Part shown: in pieces, positions 23,271-32,038 of the stretch
Layout of the letters: each line of letters opens with the position of its first letter
Numbering within the stretch: the stretch's first letter is position 1
Translations under genes and position numbers: made by a program
Origin: an uncultured Peptoniphilus sp.
Lineage (GTDB): Bacteria > Bacillota > Clostridia > Tissierellales > Peptoniphilaceae
NCBI GenBank assembly: GCA_946999425.1
Contig: CAMQDG010000005.1
Span: 1-37,167, forward strand
Direction of reading: 5' to 3'
DNA length: 37,167 nucleotides
Notes under the pieces: model-generated
The model's database searches: none
The model's input: the letters and a program-made list of their open reading frames with translations, nothing else
Told to the model about the DNA's origin: nothing

Positions 23271-24104
23271 TTAAACCTTATCCCTGTGAGAAACTTCAAC
23301 ACTATGGCCCAGATCACTTAGCCTTTTTCCCACTTCATTTGCTATTGCCACAGACCTGTGAAATCCTCCTGTGCATCCAAAAGCAACTACTATTATAGTC
23401 TTGCCCTCTTTCTTATAATTGGGAATTAAAAAGTCTAACATATCTACGCACTTTTCAATAAATTTTTGAGTAACTTCCCACTTCATTACAAAATTTTTTA
23501 CAGGTTCTTCCTCACCGCTAAGGTCTTTAAGCTCCTCTATATAAAAGGGATTGGGAAGAAATCTAACATCAAAGACTAAGTCAGCATCTTTTAAAATACC
23601 ATTTTTAAATCCAAAAGAAGCAACAGAAACTGTAAAATCACTTTTTCTTGTTTTAAATAAACTTGTAATCTCAAACTTTAATTCGCTTGTTTTTTTATTT
23701 GAAGAATCAATAATGTAATCACTTATTTTTCTTATTTCTTCAAGTAAATTTTTTTCTTTCCTATAGCCTTCAACAATGGATTTATCAAGGGGATGAGGCC
23801 TTCTCCTCTCCTTGTATCGCTTTATAATAACTCCCTCGCTTGCCTCAAGAAAAACAATTTTGTAAGTTACATTTAAAGATCTTAAAGTTTCAAGAGAACT
23901 GGAAAAATTTTTAAAAAACTCTCCACTTCTTAAATCAACTACAGCAGCCACCTTATCCACCGGAGAAGACTTGGCAATTTCAGCAAACTTAGGCAATAGC
24001 TCCGGAGGAAGATTATCCATAGAAAAATATCCCAAATCTTCCATAATATTAAGAACTTCAGATTTTCCAGCACCACTCATGCCTGTTATAATAATTATTT
24101 CCAT
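23271..24104 (-). CDS. rapZ: RapZ/YvcJ-family nucleotide-binding protein
   Basis: 277 residues from ATG at 24104 (an in-frame TTG lies one codon upstream). Walker A GMSGAGKS at residues 8-15, the YFSMDNLPPELLPKF segment, ERRRPHPL, and the C-terminal FGCTGGFHRSVAIANEVG loop typical of the family. In enterobacteria RapZ guides RNase E to the GlmZ RNA; in Firmicutes YvcJ binds and hydrolyses nucleotides and its role is less clear. The start codon shares a base with the murB stop (TGATG). The usual partners yvcK and whiA are not next to it here. Confidence 0.93.
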   Translation of the reverse strand: MEIIIITGMSGAGKSEVLNIMEDLGYFSMDNLPPELLPKFAEIAKSSPVDKVAAVVDLRSGEFFKNFSSSLETLRSLNVTYKIVFLEASEGVIIKRYKERRRPHPLDKSIVEGYRKEKNLLEEIRKISDYIIDSSNKKTSELKFEITSLFKTRKSDFTVSVASFGFKNGILKDADLVFDVRFLPNPFYIEELKDLSGEEEPVKNFVMKWEVTQKFIEKCVDMLDFLIPNYKKEGKTIIVVAFGCTGGFHRSVAIANEVGKRLSDLGHSVEVSHRDKV

Positions 24105-24985
24105 CAATCCACCCCAATAACTTTAAGTTCTCTTTCCAGTTCAACCCCAAAATTATCAAAAACAACTTTTTTTACAATTTCTATGACTCTTAAAATGTCC
24201 CTGGCACTGGAACCACCATAATTTACAATAAAGCCGCAGTGCTTTTCACTTACTCCACAGTTCTTATATCTAAAACCCCTTAAACCAGAATCATCTATTA
24301 ACTTTCCAGCAAAATATCCCTTAGGTCTTTTAAAAGTAGACCCACAACTTCTAAGTTCAAGAGGCTGTTTAGACTTTCTCCTATGGTCAAAATCCTCCAT
24401 CTTTTCTTTAATAAAAGACTTTTGATCTTCTTTTAGTTCAAAAGTTGCAGAAAGGACAATTTCTTCATTTTTTAAAACTCTTGAATTTCTGTAAACAAAA
24501 TTCATATCCTCATTGTTTACCTCAATAATCTTAAAATCTTTAGTTAAAAGCCTTACATTTTTTACAATGTCTTTCATTTCTCCCTCATAGGCTCCAGCAT
24601 TCATAATCATAGCTCCACCTATGGAACCGGGAATACCATGAGCAAACTCCATATTTGAAAGAGAATTTTCATAGGCAACTTGAGCAACTTTTTTAAGAGT
24701 TGCCCCTCCCTCAGCTGAAATTAAATTATCCTTTACTTTAATTTCATTAAAGGTGTTTTTAAGCATTATAACAAGGCCTCTTATTCCACCGTCCCTAATT
24801 AAAACATTTGTACAATTACCAAGAACAGTAATGGGAATCCCCTCATTTTTTGCTATTTTTATTGCTTCTATTAAAGAATTTTCATCTTTAGGGAACAAGA
24901 GTATATCTGCAGGTCCGCCAATGCCGAAAGATGTATATTTATAAAGTCCTTCATTTAAAAAAACTTTTCCGAATTTTTCAAACAT
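24104..24985 (-). CDS. murB: UDP-N-acetylenolpyruvoylglucosamine reductase
   Basis: 293 residues. FAD-binding fold YTSFGIGGPADILLFP, ITVLGNCTNVLIRDGGIRG, AHGIPGSIGGAMIMNAGAYEGEM, and the C-terminal substrate domain with SCGSTFKRP and AGKLIDDSGLRG. It reduces enolpyruvyl-UDP-GlcNAc to UDP-MurNAc with NADPH, an early cytoplasmic step of peptidoglycan synthesis. GAGGTGA lies before the ATG. It heads the murB-rapZ-nudix run and is divergent from the coiled-coil gene. Confidence 0.96.
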   Translation of the reverse strand: MFEKFGKVFLNEGLYKYTSFGIGGPADILLFPKDENSLIEAIKIAKNEGIPITVLGNCTNVLIRDGGIRGLVIMLKNTFNEIKVKDNLISAEGGATLKKVAQVAYENSLSNMEFAHGIPGSIGGAMIMNAGAYEGEMKDIVKNVRLLTKDFKIIEVNNEDMNFVYRNSRVLKNEEIVLSATFELKEDQKSFIKEKMEDFDHRRKSKQPLELRSCGSTFKRPKGYFAGKLIDDSGLRGFRYKNCGVSEKHCGFIVNYGGSSARDILRVIEIVKKVVFDNFGVELERELKVIGVD

Positions 24986-25052
24986 TAATTCACCTCATAC
25001 ATATTAATTATAACATTAAAATGGGTAATAAGTTAAAGAAAGGATTGATTTT

Positions 25053-25718
25053 ATGGATAAAGCTAAACTTACAATGGAAGCCTTTTTATATAGGGAACTT
25101 CTATCTGATGAGATTTTTTTAAAAAATATTCTAATCCCTATAAGAAGGGCTTTTTACACGAAAATTTATGACAAATATAAAATGAAAATTTTTGAACTTC
25201 AAACTCTTTCTCAAGTTTTAAGAATGGATTTAAATAAAAATTTAAATTTAAACTTAGAACAGGAAAAAAATCTTGCAAAAGATATTATGAAAATTGACGA
25301 AAATAATTTGTATTTAGAAAAAATTGATTCTCTATTAAACCTTGACAGTCAAAAATTTGAAAAAGTTATTAAAGAAATAATAGACCTCTTTAACCCCTAT
25401 GAATATGACTTAAAAGAAGAAGAATTTGTAATTTGGGAAAATTTCAAAAAATATACAGAAGACTTAAATTTACAAGAACTTATAAAAATTCAAAATAATA
25501 ATTTAATAAGGTCCTGCGTTTTAAAAAAGGACTTTAACTATAAAAAAGAAATAGAAATTAAAAAAGATGAAATTAAAACTTTAACAAACAATTTACATGA
25601 CATACCCCTTGAATTTTCAAAAGAGGAAATTGATGAATTAAAATTTATGGTAAAAAGTTTGGAAGAAACCTATGGCACTTTAAAAGAAAAAGCAAATATT
25701 AAAAAATTTGATAAATAA
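25053..25718 (+). CDS. Unrecognised coiled-coil/helical protein
   Basis: 221 residues; I do not recognise a family. It is almost wholly alpha-helical and charged, rich in Lys, Glu, Leu and Asn, with no signal peptide or membrane segment, so probably cytoplasmic. Heptad-like stretches lie near 55-120 and 165-215. There are single cysteines and no metal motif. AAAGGA precedes the ATG by eight bases, which supports translation. It stands alone between the divergent murB operon and a bidirectional terminator shared with gltX. Frame length and ribosome site make it a real gene; its function is unknown. Confidence 0.75.
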   Translation: MDKAKLTMEAFLYRELLSDEIFLKNILIPIRRAFYTKIYDKYKMKIFELQTLSQVLRMDLNKNLNLNLEQEKNLAKDIMKIDENNLYLEKIDSLLNLDSQKFEKVIKEIIDLFNPYEYDLKEEEFVIWENFKKYTEDLNLQELIKIQNNNLIRSCVLKKDFNYKKEIEIKKDEIKTLTNNLHDIPLEFSKEEIDELKFMVKSLEETYGTLKEKANIKKFDK

Positions 25719-25760
25719 AAAAACTTTACCCCAGCTTATCTAGGGTAAAGTTTTTTTTAT
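25716..25760. terminator. Bidirectional terminator between the coiled-coil gene and gltX
   Basis: Perfect 15-base arms AAAAAAACTTTACCC (25717-25731) and complement (25743-25757) with T-run on both readings. Its right arm reaches the last base of the gltX stop codon. Confidence 0.92.
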
Positions 25761-27238
25761 TTCAAATATTTTTTACTTGCATTAAGCCTTTTTAAAAGCT
25801 TTTCTTTTCCAAGTAAAAGTATAATGTTATTTAATTCTGGTCCATGAACATTTCCGCTTATAGCAGCTCTTACAGGCATATATAAATTCTTTCCTTTAAT
25901 TCCCGTTGCCTTTTGAATTTTTTTCATGACTGTTCTTGAAAATTCATCGTCAACTTCTTCCACAGAATTTAATTCTTCAATAAATTGATCTATTAATTGA
26001 AGGACATTGTCTTTTTTAAGTTCTTCAAGAGCACTTTCTTCTTTTACACTTAAATCACCAAATAAAAATTGAACTGCCTTAGGTAAATCTTCAAGCTTAT
26101 CCAAGCCATCTCTAACAGTTTCCACAAGAATCTTAAACCATTCAAAATTATTGTCAATTTCTTCTTCAGTCATAAGACCCGATTCAATCATATAAGGCTT
26201 TTCCAATTGACATAACTTTTCCAAATCATAATCTTTCATATAGTGAGAGTTGACCCAGTTAAGCTTATCAACATCAAAAATTCCCCCTGATTTTACAACT
26301 CTATCAAAGCTGAATTTAGGAATTAAACCTTTTAAAGTCATTATTTCTTCGTCATCTTCCGGACTCCAACCTACAAGAGCAAGATAATTTATAAGTCCTT
26401 CCGGTAAATATCCCCTCTTTTTGAAATCCTCAACAGATACGTCCCCTTCACGTTTTGAAAGTTTCTTGTGATTTTTATTTAATACTGTGGGAAGGTGAAC
26501 AAATTCCGGAGCTTCCCAACCTAAAGCCTCATATAAGAAAACATGCTTAGGCGTTGAAGCAAGCCATTCTTCACCACGAACAACATGGGTGATTTTCATC
26601 AAATGATCATCAACTACAACCGCCATGTGGTAAGTGGGAAAACCATCACTTTTCATAAGAACCTGATCATCAATTTCATCTGTATTTATAGTTACATCCC
26701 CTCTTACAAGGTCATGAAATTTTATAAATCTATTTCTTGGAAGTTTAAGTCTTACTACATACTCTTCCCCATTAGCAATTCTTCTTTTAGCTTCATCAAT
26801 AGGAATAGAACGACATCTTCCATCATACTTTGGAACTTGTCCCTTTATTCTTTGTTCTTCCCTTAAATTATCAAGCCTATCCTTGCTACAAAAACAATAA
26901 TAAGCATGACCCGACTCAATAAGTTTATCAACATATTTCTTGTAAATATCAAGACGGTTTGATTGAATATAAGGTCCACATTGACCCTTCTCCGTAAGTT
27001 TTCCGTCTTCATTCAGGATTACTCCTTCATCAACTTCTATTCCAACCCATTTTAATGATTGAATTAAATTTTCTATGGCACCTTCCACATATCTTGTTCT
27101 GTCCGTATCCTCTATTCTCAAAATAAAATCGCCATTATTGTGCTTGGCGAAAAGATAATTATATAGAGCCGTCCTCAGACCTCCAATGTGAAGAAAACCC
27201 GTAGGACTTGGGGCAAAACGAACTCTTACTTTGTCCAT
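25757..27238 (-). CDS. gltX: Glutamyl-tRNA synthetase
   Basis: 493 residues, class I synthetase. HIGH motif in RFAPSPTGFLHIGGLRTALYNY, KLSKR near residue 245, DTDRTRYVEGAIE, and the anticodon-binding helical domain to the C-terminus. A CFC-type cysteine region (YYCFCSKDRL) could bind zinc. It charges tRNA-Glu, and in organisms with GatCAB also tRNA-Gln; the residues deciding this cannot be judged here. TTAGGAG precedes the ATG. No T-box is seen in the 47-base gap to the patatin gene, so it may be co-transcribed with trxB and the lipase. Confidence 0.96.
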   Translation of the reverse strand: MDKVRVRFAPSPTGFLHIGGLRTALYNYLFAKHNNGDFILRIEDTDRTRYVEGAIENLIQSLKWVGIEVDEGVILNEDGKLTEKGQCGPYIQSNRLDIYKKYVDKLIESGHAYYCFCSKDRLDNLREEQRIKGQVPKYDGRCRSIPIDEAKRRIANGEEYVVRLKLPRNRFIKFHDLVRGDVTINTDEIDDQVLMKSDGFPTYHMAVVVDDHLMKITHVVRGEEWLASTPKHVFLYEALGWEAPEFVHLPTVLNKNHKKLSKREGDVSVEDFKKRGYLPEGLINYLALVGWSPEDDEEIMTLKGLIPKFSFDRVVKSGGIFDVDKLNWVNSHYMKDYDLEKLCQLEKPYMIESGLMTEEEIDNNFEWFKILVETVRDGLDKLEDLPKAVQFLFGDLSVKEESALEELKKDNVLQLIDQFIEELNSVEEVDDEFSRTVMKKIQKATGIKGKNLYMPVRAAISGNVHGPELNNIILLLGKEKLLKRLNASKKYLK

Positions 27239-27285
27239 TAAATCACTCCTAAGATTAAATTAAATTTATTATATCACAATTTTTT

Positions 27286-28155
27286 CTATATTCCCAAAAA
27301 GGCGAGCCAGTCCTTATACTCATTTAGTCCTTGAAAATATCCCTCTTCATAATTATTTTGAAGCTTTAAAAGGTTTGTTTCAGTATTTTCAACTCCCTGA
27401 TTATTTGCATAGACAATATAAGCCTTGCCCTCTTCTTTTAACTTTTCCAATCTGTCCAAATCCCTGTTATATCTCTTGTATCTTGTAATCATGGCATTAG
27501 CAACATGGGGATAATTTTTAAAAGATTTTTTTATTAATGCCCTATGCTTCATAGGTACTTTTCTATAACCCTTAGGTCTTGTTAAAACTGCAAAAATTTT
27601 TTGGTATCCATCCCTTAAAGCCATATCCAAGCTTATTCCATAGCCAAGACCACCATCATAATAAATTTGACCCTCAAATTTAGTAGGCGGCATAATATAT
27701 GGCAAAGATGAAGAAGCCCTTATGGCCTTTCTAAGTTTTTCTATAGAATTAAGTTGTCTTTTGTTCCAATATTTCATCCTGCCTGTATTGGCATTAAAAG
27801 CCCCAATTCTTATTTTTGCAGGATTTTCATAAAAAGTTTCAAGGCTTATTTTAGACTCAGGATAGGGATCCCAAGACTCATAAATATACTCAGAATTAAA
27901 AAATCCCTGTCCCTTTAAAAAATTTTTTATACCGGCAACATTTTCATCTCTCACAGAATCGACGAAAGATCTCTTGGCACGAATTCTATCCCTTAATAAA
28001 TAGTTAAAAACATGAGTTGAGCCTGCAGAAATACCTGATACGTAATCAAAATAAATTTCCTTTTCAAGAAGAACATTTAAGATACCAGCAGAGTAGGAAT
28101 TTCTCATGCCCCCACCCTCAAAAATAAGGGCAGTATCAAATACATTTGATTCCAT
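27286..28155 (-). CDS. Patatin-like phospholipase (YjjU/RssA group)
   Basis: 289 residues. Patatin fold with the oxyanion loop EGGGMRNSYSAG (13-24), nucleophile S43 in GISAG and the dyad aspartate D167 in YYDGGLGYG. It should be a serine lipid acyl hydrolase; substrate and role are not known for this subgroup. No signal peptide, so cytoplasmic or membrane-associated. The ATG overlaps the trxB stop by one base (TAATG), with a GGGGG stretch about 13 bases upstream, so it is translated together with trxB. Confidence 0.9.
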   Translation of the reverse strand: MESNVFDTALIFEGGGMRNSYSAGILNVLLEKEIYFDYVSGISAGSTHVFNYLLRDRIRAKRSFVDSVRDENVAGIKNFLKGQGFFNSEYIYESWDPYPESKISLETFYENPAKIRIGAFNANTGRMKYWNKRQLNSIEKLRKAIRASSSLPYIMPPTKFEGQIYYDGGLGYGISLDMALRDGYQKIFAVLTRPKGYRKVPMKHRALIKKSFKNYPHVANAMITRYKRYNRDLDRLEKLKEEGKAYIVYANNQGVENTETNLLKLQNNYEEGYFQGLNEYKDWLAFLGI

Positions 28156-29099
28156 TATTTATTAAAACCCCCATAAAGAGTTCCCTCTTGCTCTTCAATA
28201 TACTTATAGGCATTTATAGCAGCTATAGTTCCATCACCTACGGCAGTTGTAAGTTGTCTTACAGTCTTAACCCTTATATCTCCCGCAGCAAAAACTCCAT
28301 CAATATTTGTCCTCATCTCTTCATCAGTTAAAATATAACCGTCTTGCATATTTATTTTGCCTTTATAAATCTCAGTTTCTGGAACATAACCAATAAATAC
28401 AAAAACTCCAAAAGGTTCATCCTTAGTAATCTTTTCTATATCTCCACTCTTATTATTTTTAATATAAAGTTCCTTTAAGGTCTTATCTCCCTTAAGCTCT
28501 AAAACTTGACTATTCCAAATAAAATCAATCTTTTCATTTTTAAAAGCCTTAGCCTGCAAATCCTTTGAAGCACGAAGTTCATCCCTTCTATGAATAATAT
28601 GGACCTTCTTGGCAAAGTTGGTTAAATAAATAGCCTCTTCAACAGCAGCATCTCCACCACCAACTACATAAACTTCAAAACCTTCATAAAAAGCTCCATC
28701 ACAAGTTGCACAATAACTTACTCCTCTTCCTTGAAAATCTTCTTCACCAGGAACCCCAATCTTTCTCGGACTTGCACCACCAGCAATAATTACAACTTTT
28801 CCCTCATATTGGTCAAATTTACCCTTAACCTTTTTAACCTTACCCTCAAGATCAACTTCAATAATATTGTCATTTACAATTTGGCAGCCAAACTTTTCAG
28901 CCTGATCCTTTATAGTAAAGCCCAAATCAATTCCGCTTATACCAGGAACACCAGGATAATTTTCTACATCACTAGTGTTAGTTATTTGTCCCCCTTCAAC
29001 AGCTTTTTCTATAACTAAAGTTTTTTTCTTATCTCTCGCACCGTAAAGACCTGCCGTAAGCCCCGCAGGACCACCGCCAATAATTATAATGTCGTACAT
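28155..29099 (-). CDS. trxB: Thioredoxin reductase
   Basis: 314 residues, the low-molecular-weight type. FAD-binding GGGPAGLTAGLYGAR, redox centre CATC (CATCDGAFYEG) near residue 132, NADPH-binding GGGDAAVEEAIYL, and the C-terminal GVFAAGDIRVKTVRQLTTAVGDGTIAA. It passes electrons from NADPH to thioredoxin. AAAGGGAAGGA precedes the ATG. It opens the run trxB-lipase-gltX. Confidence 0.96.
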   Translation of the reverse strand: MYDIIIIGGGPAGLTAGLYGARDKKKTLVIEKAVEGGQITNTSDVENYPGVPGISGIDLGFTIKDQAEKFGCQIVNDNIIEVDLEGKVKKVKGKFDQYEGKVVIIAGGASPRKIGVPGEEDFQGRGVSYCATCDGAFYEGFEVYVVGGGDAAVEEAIYLTNFAKKVHIIHRRDELRASKDLQAKAFKNEKIDFIWNSQVLELKGDKTLKELYIKNNKSGDIEKITKDEPFGVFVFIGYVPETEIYKGKINMQDGYILTDEEMRTNIDGVFAAGDIRVKTVRQLTTAVGDGTIAAINAYKYIEEQEGTLYGGFNK

Positions 29100-29172
29100 A
29101 TCTTTCCTTCCCTTTTATTTTATATTTTACACATAATAGTTTACCCTAATAATAATATATTTCACAAATTTT

Positions 29173-29181
29173 TGATATAAT
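29173..29181 (+). promoter_or_regulatory. Extended -10 promoter of the DUF2207 gene
   Basis: TG-A-TATAAT, 15 bases before the ATG; the -35 is poor. The same 97-base gap must also hold the divergent trxB promoter. Confidence 0.6.
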
Positions 29182-29196
29182 TAATTTGGTGATAAC

Positions 29197-30864
29197 ATGA
29201 AATTAAAATTATTTTTATATAAATTTTGTAAGCTTATACTCTTGGTTTTTATTTTTTCTTCCCCTTTTATTTTTTCTCAGAAAATTTTTGCAGAAGAAAT
29301 AGGAGCAAACTTTGAAAGCCATATTTTAATTAAAGATAATGGAAACCTGTCTTTTGAAGACAATATAAACTATAACTCTAAAAAAAATGAAGACATAGTA
29401 ATGAGGAGCATCTATAAACCTAAAAATTCCAAAATAGAAAAACTCACAATTTCCATAGGAAATGAAAAATTGACCATGGATACCAACGCAAAAAAAGGAT
29501 ACTCCAAATCCTACACCTTAGACGAAGAAGAAGATAGGACCCTTATAAAAATTTTCAACCCTTTTAAGGGAAGCCTAAACTTAAAAATGTCCTATGAAAT
29601 TTCAAACATTGGAAAAATTGGCAGCGACACTGGATATCTTTCCTACATTCTTTTCAAAAATGTTGAAAATAAAATCGATTTTTTTAAAGGAGATCTCCTT
29701 TTTGAAAATGGAATTTCCAGAGAAACAAGTCCATTTTTATACTCATCTGGCAAAAAAGAAATCGAAAACGTAAAAAACGGCTTAGAGATCAAAGTAAAAG
29801 ACATAAAAAAAGGTGGCTATTTATTTTTGGACCTGGGTTTCGAAGAAGAAGCCCTACCCTTTGCAACTCAAAGGACGGATATGACTTTAAAGGACCTAAA
29901 AGAAATCCATAAAAATAATGACAGACTCAACTTCTTAAAGGGAGATAAAAATAATTTTTCTCAAATTATTTCTATCTGTGGGACAATTTTTTCTTTTCTA
30001 ATTTTTATCTATTCAATTTATTTATTTAATTTAAGAAGGAAAACAAAAGAAGAAGACCCAAATATAGTAAGTCCCTTAGAAGCCGCCTACCTTCTAAAAG
30101 GTGACGGAAGTTTGCCAAACCTTATCCTTGCAAATATTTTAAATTTACAAAGAATTAAGGCCTTGGAAATAAAAAGAGAAGACTATGTAACAAAATCCGG
30201 CAAGGAAAAAATAAATTACCTATTTATTTTAAATTCCAAAAAAATTTCTCAACTGCAAATTGAAGAAAAAACCTTTATAGAAAATTTCTTTAAAGATAAA
30301 GAGGTCGTAAGCACAAAAGACATTGCAGAAAAAATAAAAGCCGGACCTGAATTTTATTTGCAATTTAACCAATACTCAAAAAGTTTAAAATACAAACTGG
30401 AAAATTTAAACCTTTTATATAAAATTGACAGCCACAAGAAAAAAGTTACTAAAATTTCTCTCTTTGCCATAATTGTATATAGCCTTTCAGTCTTAAACTT
30501 TAAGCCAATAAATATTATTCCATCCACAATATTTACAGTATTTTCCATATCCCTCATGTTTTTATCAATACTTTATAAAACTCCAAAGGGAAACTATTTA
30601 GTAAACTTTTACAATAAAAAAACCATGGAATATGAAAAAATTGAAGACTTTGAATCCTTCACAAATGAAGACATAATAGGAATGATAAGCCTTGGAATCA
30701 ATGATAAAAAAATATACGAAGCCCTGGGGAAAATGCCCCTTAGCAATTTCTTTGACAGGAGCCTTTTAAAAACATTTAAAGAAGACCCAGAAAAATATAA
30801 AGTTTTTTCAGAAAACTTTTACAACTCATTTTTAAGTGATAGAGTATTAAAATCAAAAAAATAA
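29197..30864 (+). CDS. DUF2207-type exported/membrane protein
   Basis: 555 residues, matching the layout of DUF2207 predicted membrane proteins. A signal peptide or anchor (1-32, ending near IFAEE) is followed by an extracytoplasmic beta-rich domain (about 33-245), a membrane helix (about 250-273), a cytoplasmic winged-helix-like part (SPLEAAYLLKGDGSLPNLILANILNLQRIKAL, 285-410), and two further helices (about 417-460). The function of the family is unknown. GGTGATAACATG shows the start. The gap to the next gene has its own promoter, so it is probably a single gene. Confidence 0.75.
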   Translation: MKLKLFLYKFCKLILLVFIFSSPFIFSQKIFAEEIGANFESHILIKDNGNLSFEDNINYNSKKNEDIVMRSIYKPKNSKIEKLTISIGNEKLTMDTNAKKGYSKSYTLDEEEDRTLIKIFNPFKGSLNLKMSYEISNIGKIGSDTGYLSYILFKNVENKIDFFKGDLLFENGISRETSPFLYSSGKKEIENVKNGLEIKVKDIKKGGYLFLDLGFEEEALPFATQRTDMTLKDLKEIHKNNDRLNFLKGDKNNFSQIISICGTIFSFLIFIYSIYLFNLRRKTKEEDPNIVSPLEAAYLLKGDGSLPNLILANILNLQRIKALEIKREDYVTKSGKEKINYLFILNSKKISQLQIEEKTFIENFFKDKEVVSTKDIAEKIKAGPEFYLQFNQYSKSLKYKLENLNLLYKIDSHKKKVTKISLFAIIVYSLSVLNFKPINIIPSTIFTVFSISLMFLSILYKTPKGNYLVNFYNKKTMEYEKIEDFESFTNEDIIGMISLGINDKKIYEALGKMPLSNFFDRSLLKTFKEDPEKYKVFSENFYNSFLSDRVLKSKK

Positions 30865-30869
30865 TTATA

Positions 30870-30898
30870 TTAACATTTTTCATTCTTGATGATATTAT
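30870..30898 (+). promoter_or_regulatory. Promoter of the IPP isomerase gene
   Basis: TTAACA (30870-30875), 17-base spacer ending in TGA, TATTAT (30893-30898): good -35 with extended -10, 18 bases before the ATG. Confidence 0.75.
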
Positions 30899-30916
30899 TA
30901 AAGACAGGAGAAATTT

Positions 30917-31933
30917 ATGAGAAAATATAGAAAAAGAGAACATATCGAAAGTTTTTTAAGATCAAGTTTCGTTGGAAACACCCTTTTTGAAGATGTTTTT
31001 TTACCCCACAATTCCCTACCGGAATGTGACTTTGATGAAATAGACACCTCAACAAAGTTTTTAAACAAAAAAATAGACTTTCCTCTTATGATTAACGCCA
31101 TGACCGGTGGATCAGAATTTACAGAAGACATAAATAGACAACTATCAGAAATCGCAAGAGAATTTAATATTCCCATGGCAGTAGGCTCACAAACTATCAC
31201 CTTAGAAGACGAAGACTCCATTGAAAGCTTTAAAATCGTAAGAGAAATTATGGGAGATTCAGGACTAGTCCTTGGAAATCTTTCCGGACGTGCAAGCCTA
31301 AAAGACGTAAAATTTGCAGTAGACATGTTAAAAGCAGATGGAATTCAAATTCATTTAAATCCTGCCCAAGAACTTGCCATGGAAGAAGGAGAAAGGTCCT
31401 TTAAAGGAATCCTCTCAAACATAGAAGAAATTGTAAAAGGATCTGAGGTACCTGTAATAGTAAAAGAAGTAGGCTTCGGTATGTCAAGAGAAGTAGCAAG
31501 AAAACTTTATAGTGTAGGCGTAAGACACATAGACGTTTCAGGCTTCGGCGGAACAAACTTTATGGAAGTGGAAAATTTAAGAAGACCGGAAAATGATCTA
31601 TCCGAGCTATACTCCTGGGGAATACCCACAGCCCTAAGCTTACTTTCCATTAAAAATCTTAACTTAAAAAACTTATCCCTAATAAGCTCAGGAGGAATAA
31701 AAAATTCCATAGACTTAGTAAAAAGTCTTGTCCTTGGAGCAGACATGGTAGCCATGTCCGGAGAAATACTTTCATACCTAATTCATGGAGGATATGAATA
31801 TACAATGGAATACCTGGAAAATATTATATACAAAACAAAAATCATAATGCTTTTAACAGGCTCCAAAAATGTAGAAGAATTAAAAAATTTGCCCTTTACA
31901 ATAAGTGGCACACTAAAAGAACTTTCAAAATAA
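30917..31933 (+). CDS. fni: Type 2 isopentenyl-diphosphate delta-isomerase
   Basis: 338 residues, TIM-barrel FMN enzyme. N-terminal RKREHIESFL, then FLNKKIDFPLMINAMTGGS (phosphate/FMN region), AVGSQTITLED, IQIHLNPAQELAMEEGERSF, IVKEVGFGMS, and the C-terminal ISSGGIKNSIDLVKSLVLGADMVAM. It interconverts IPP and DMAPP with reduced FMN, for undecaprenyl and other prenyl chains. ACAGGAG precedes the ATG. It is unrelated to the type 1 (Nudix) enzyme. No other isoprenoid genes are close. Confidence 0.95.
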   Translation: MRKYRKREHIESFLRSSFVGNTLFEDVFLPHNSLPECDFDEIDTSTKFLNKKIDFPLMINAMTGGSEFTEDINRQLSEIAREFNIPMAVGSQTITLEDEDSIESFKIVREIMGDSGLVLGNLSGRASLKDVKFAVDMLKADGIQIHLNPAQELAMEEGERSFKGILSNIEEIVKGSEVPVIVKEVGFGMSREVARKLYSVGVRHIDVSGFGGTNFMEVENLRRPENDLSELYSWGIPTALSLLSIKNLNLKNLSLISSGGIKNSIDLVKSLVLGADMVAMSGEILSYLIHGGYEYTMEYLENIIYKTKIIMLLTGSKNVEELKNLPFTISGTLKELSK

Positions 31934-31993
31934 TTTTTAAAATTTTAAAAAATTAAACCACTAATAAGGGTTTGGTCTCCAAATTTAGGGCAC

Positions 31994-32026
31994 AAAAAAA
32001 CACGCATTTCTGCGTGTCTTTTTTTA
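31994..32026. terminator. Bidirectional terminator between fni and the SLH protein gene
   Basis: ACACGCA-TTTC-TGCGTGT hairpin flanked by an A-run and a T-run, serving both convergent genes. A smaller dyad TTTGG-TCT-CCAAA precedes it at about 31971-31983. Confidence 0.9.
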
Positions 32027-32038
32027 TCTTTCTATAAT

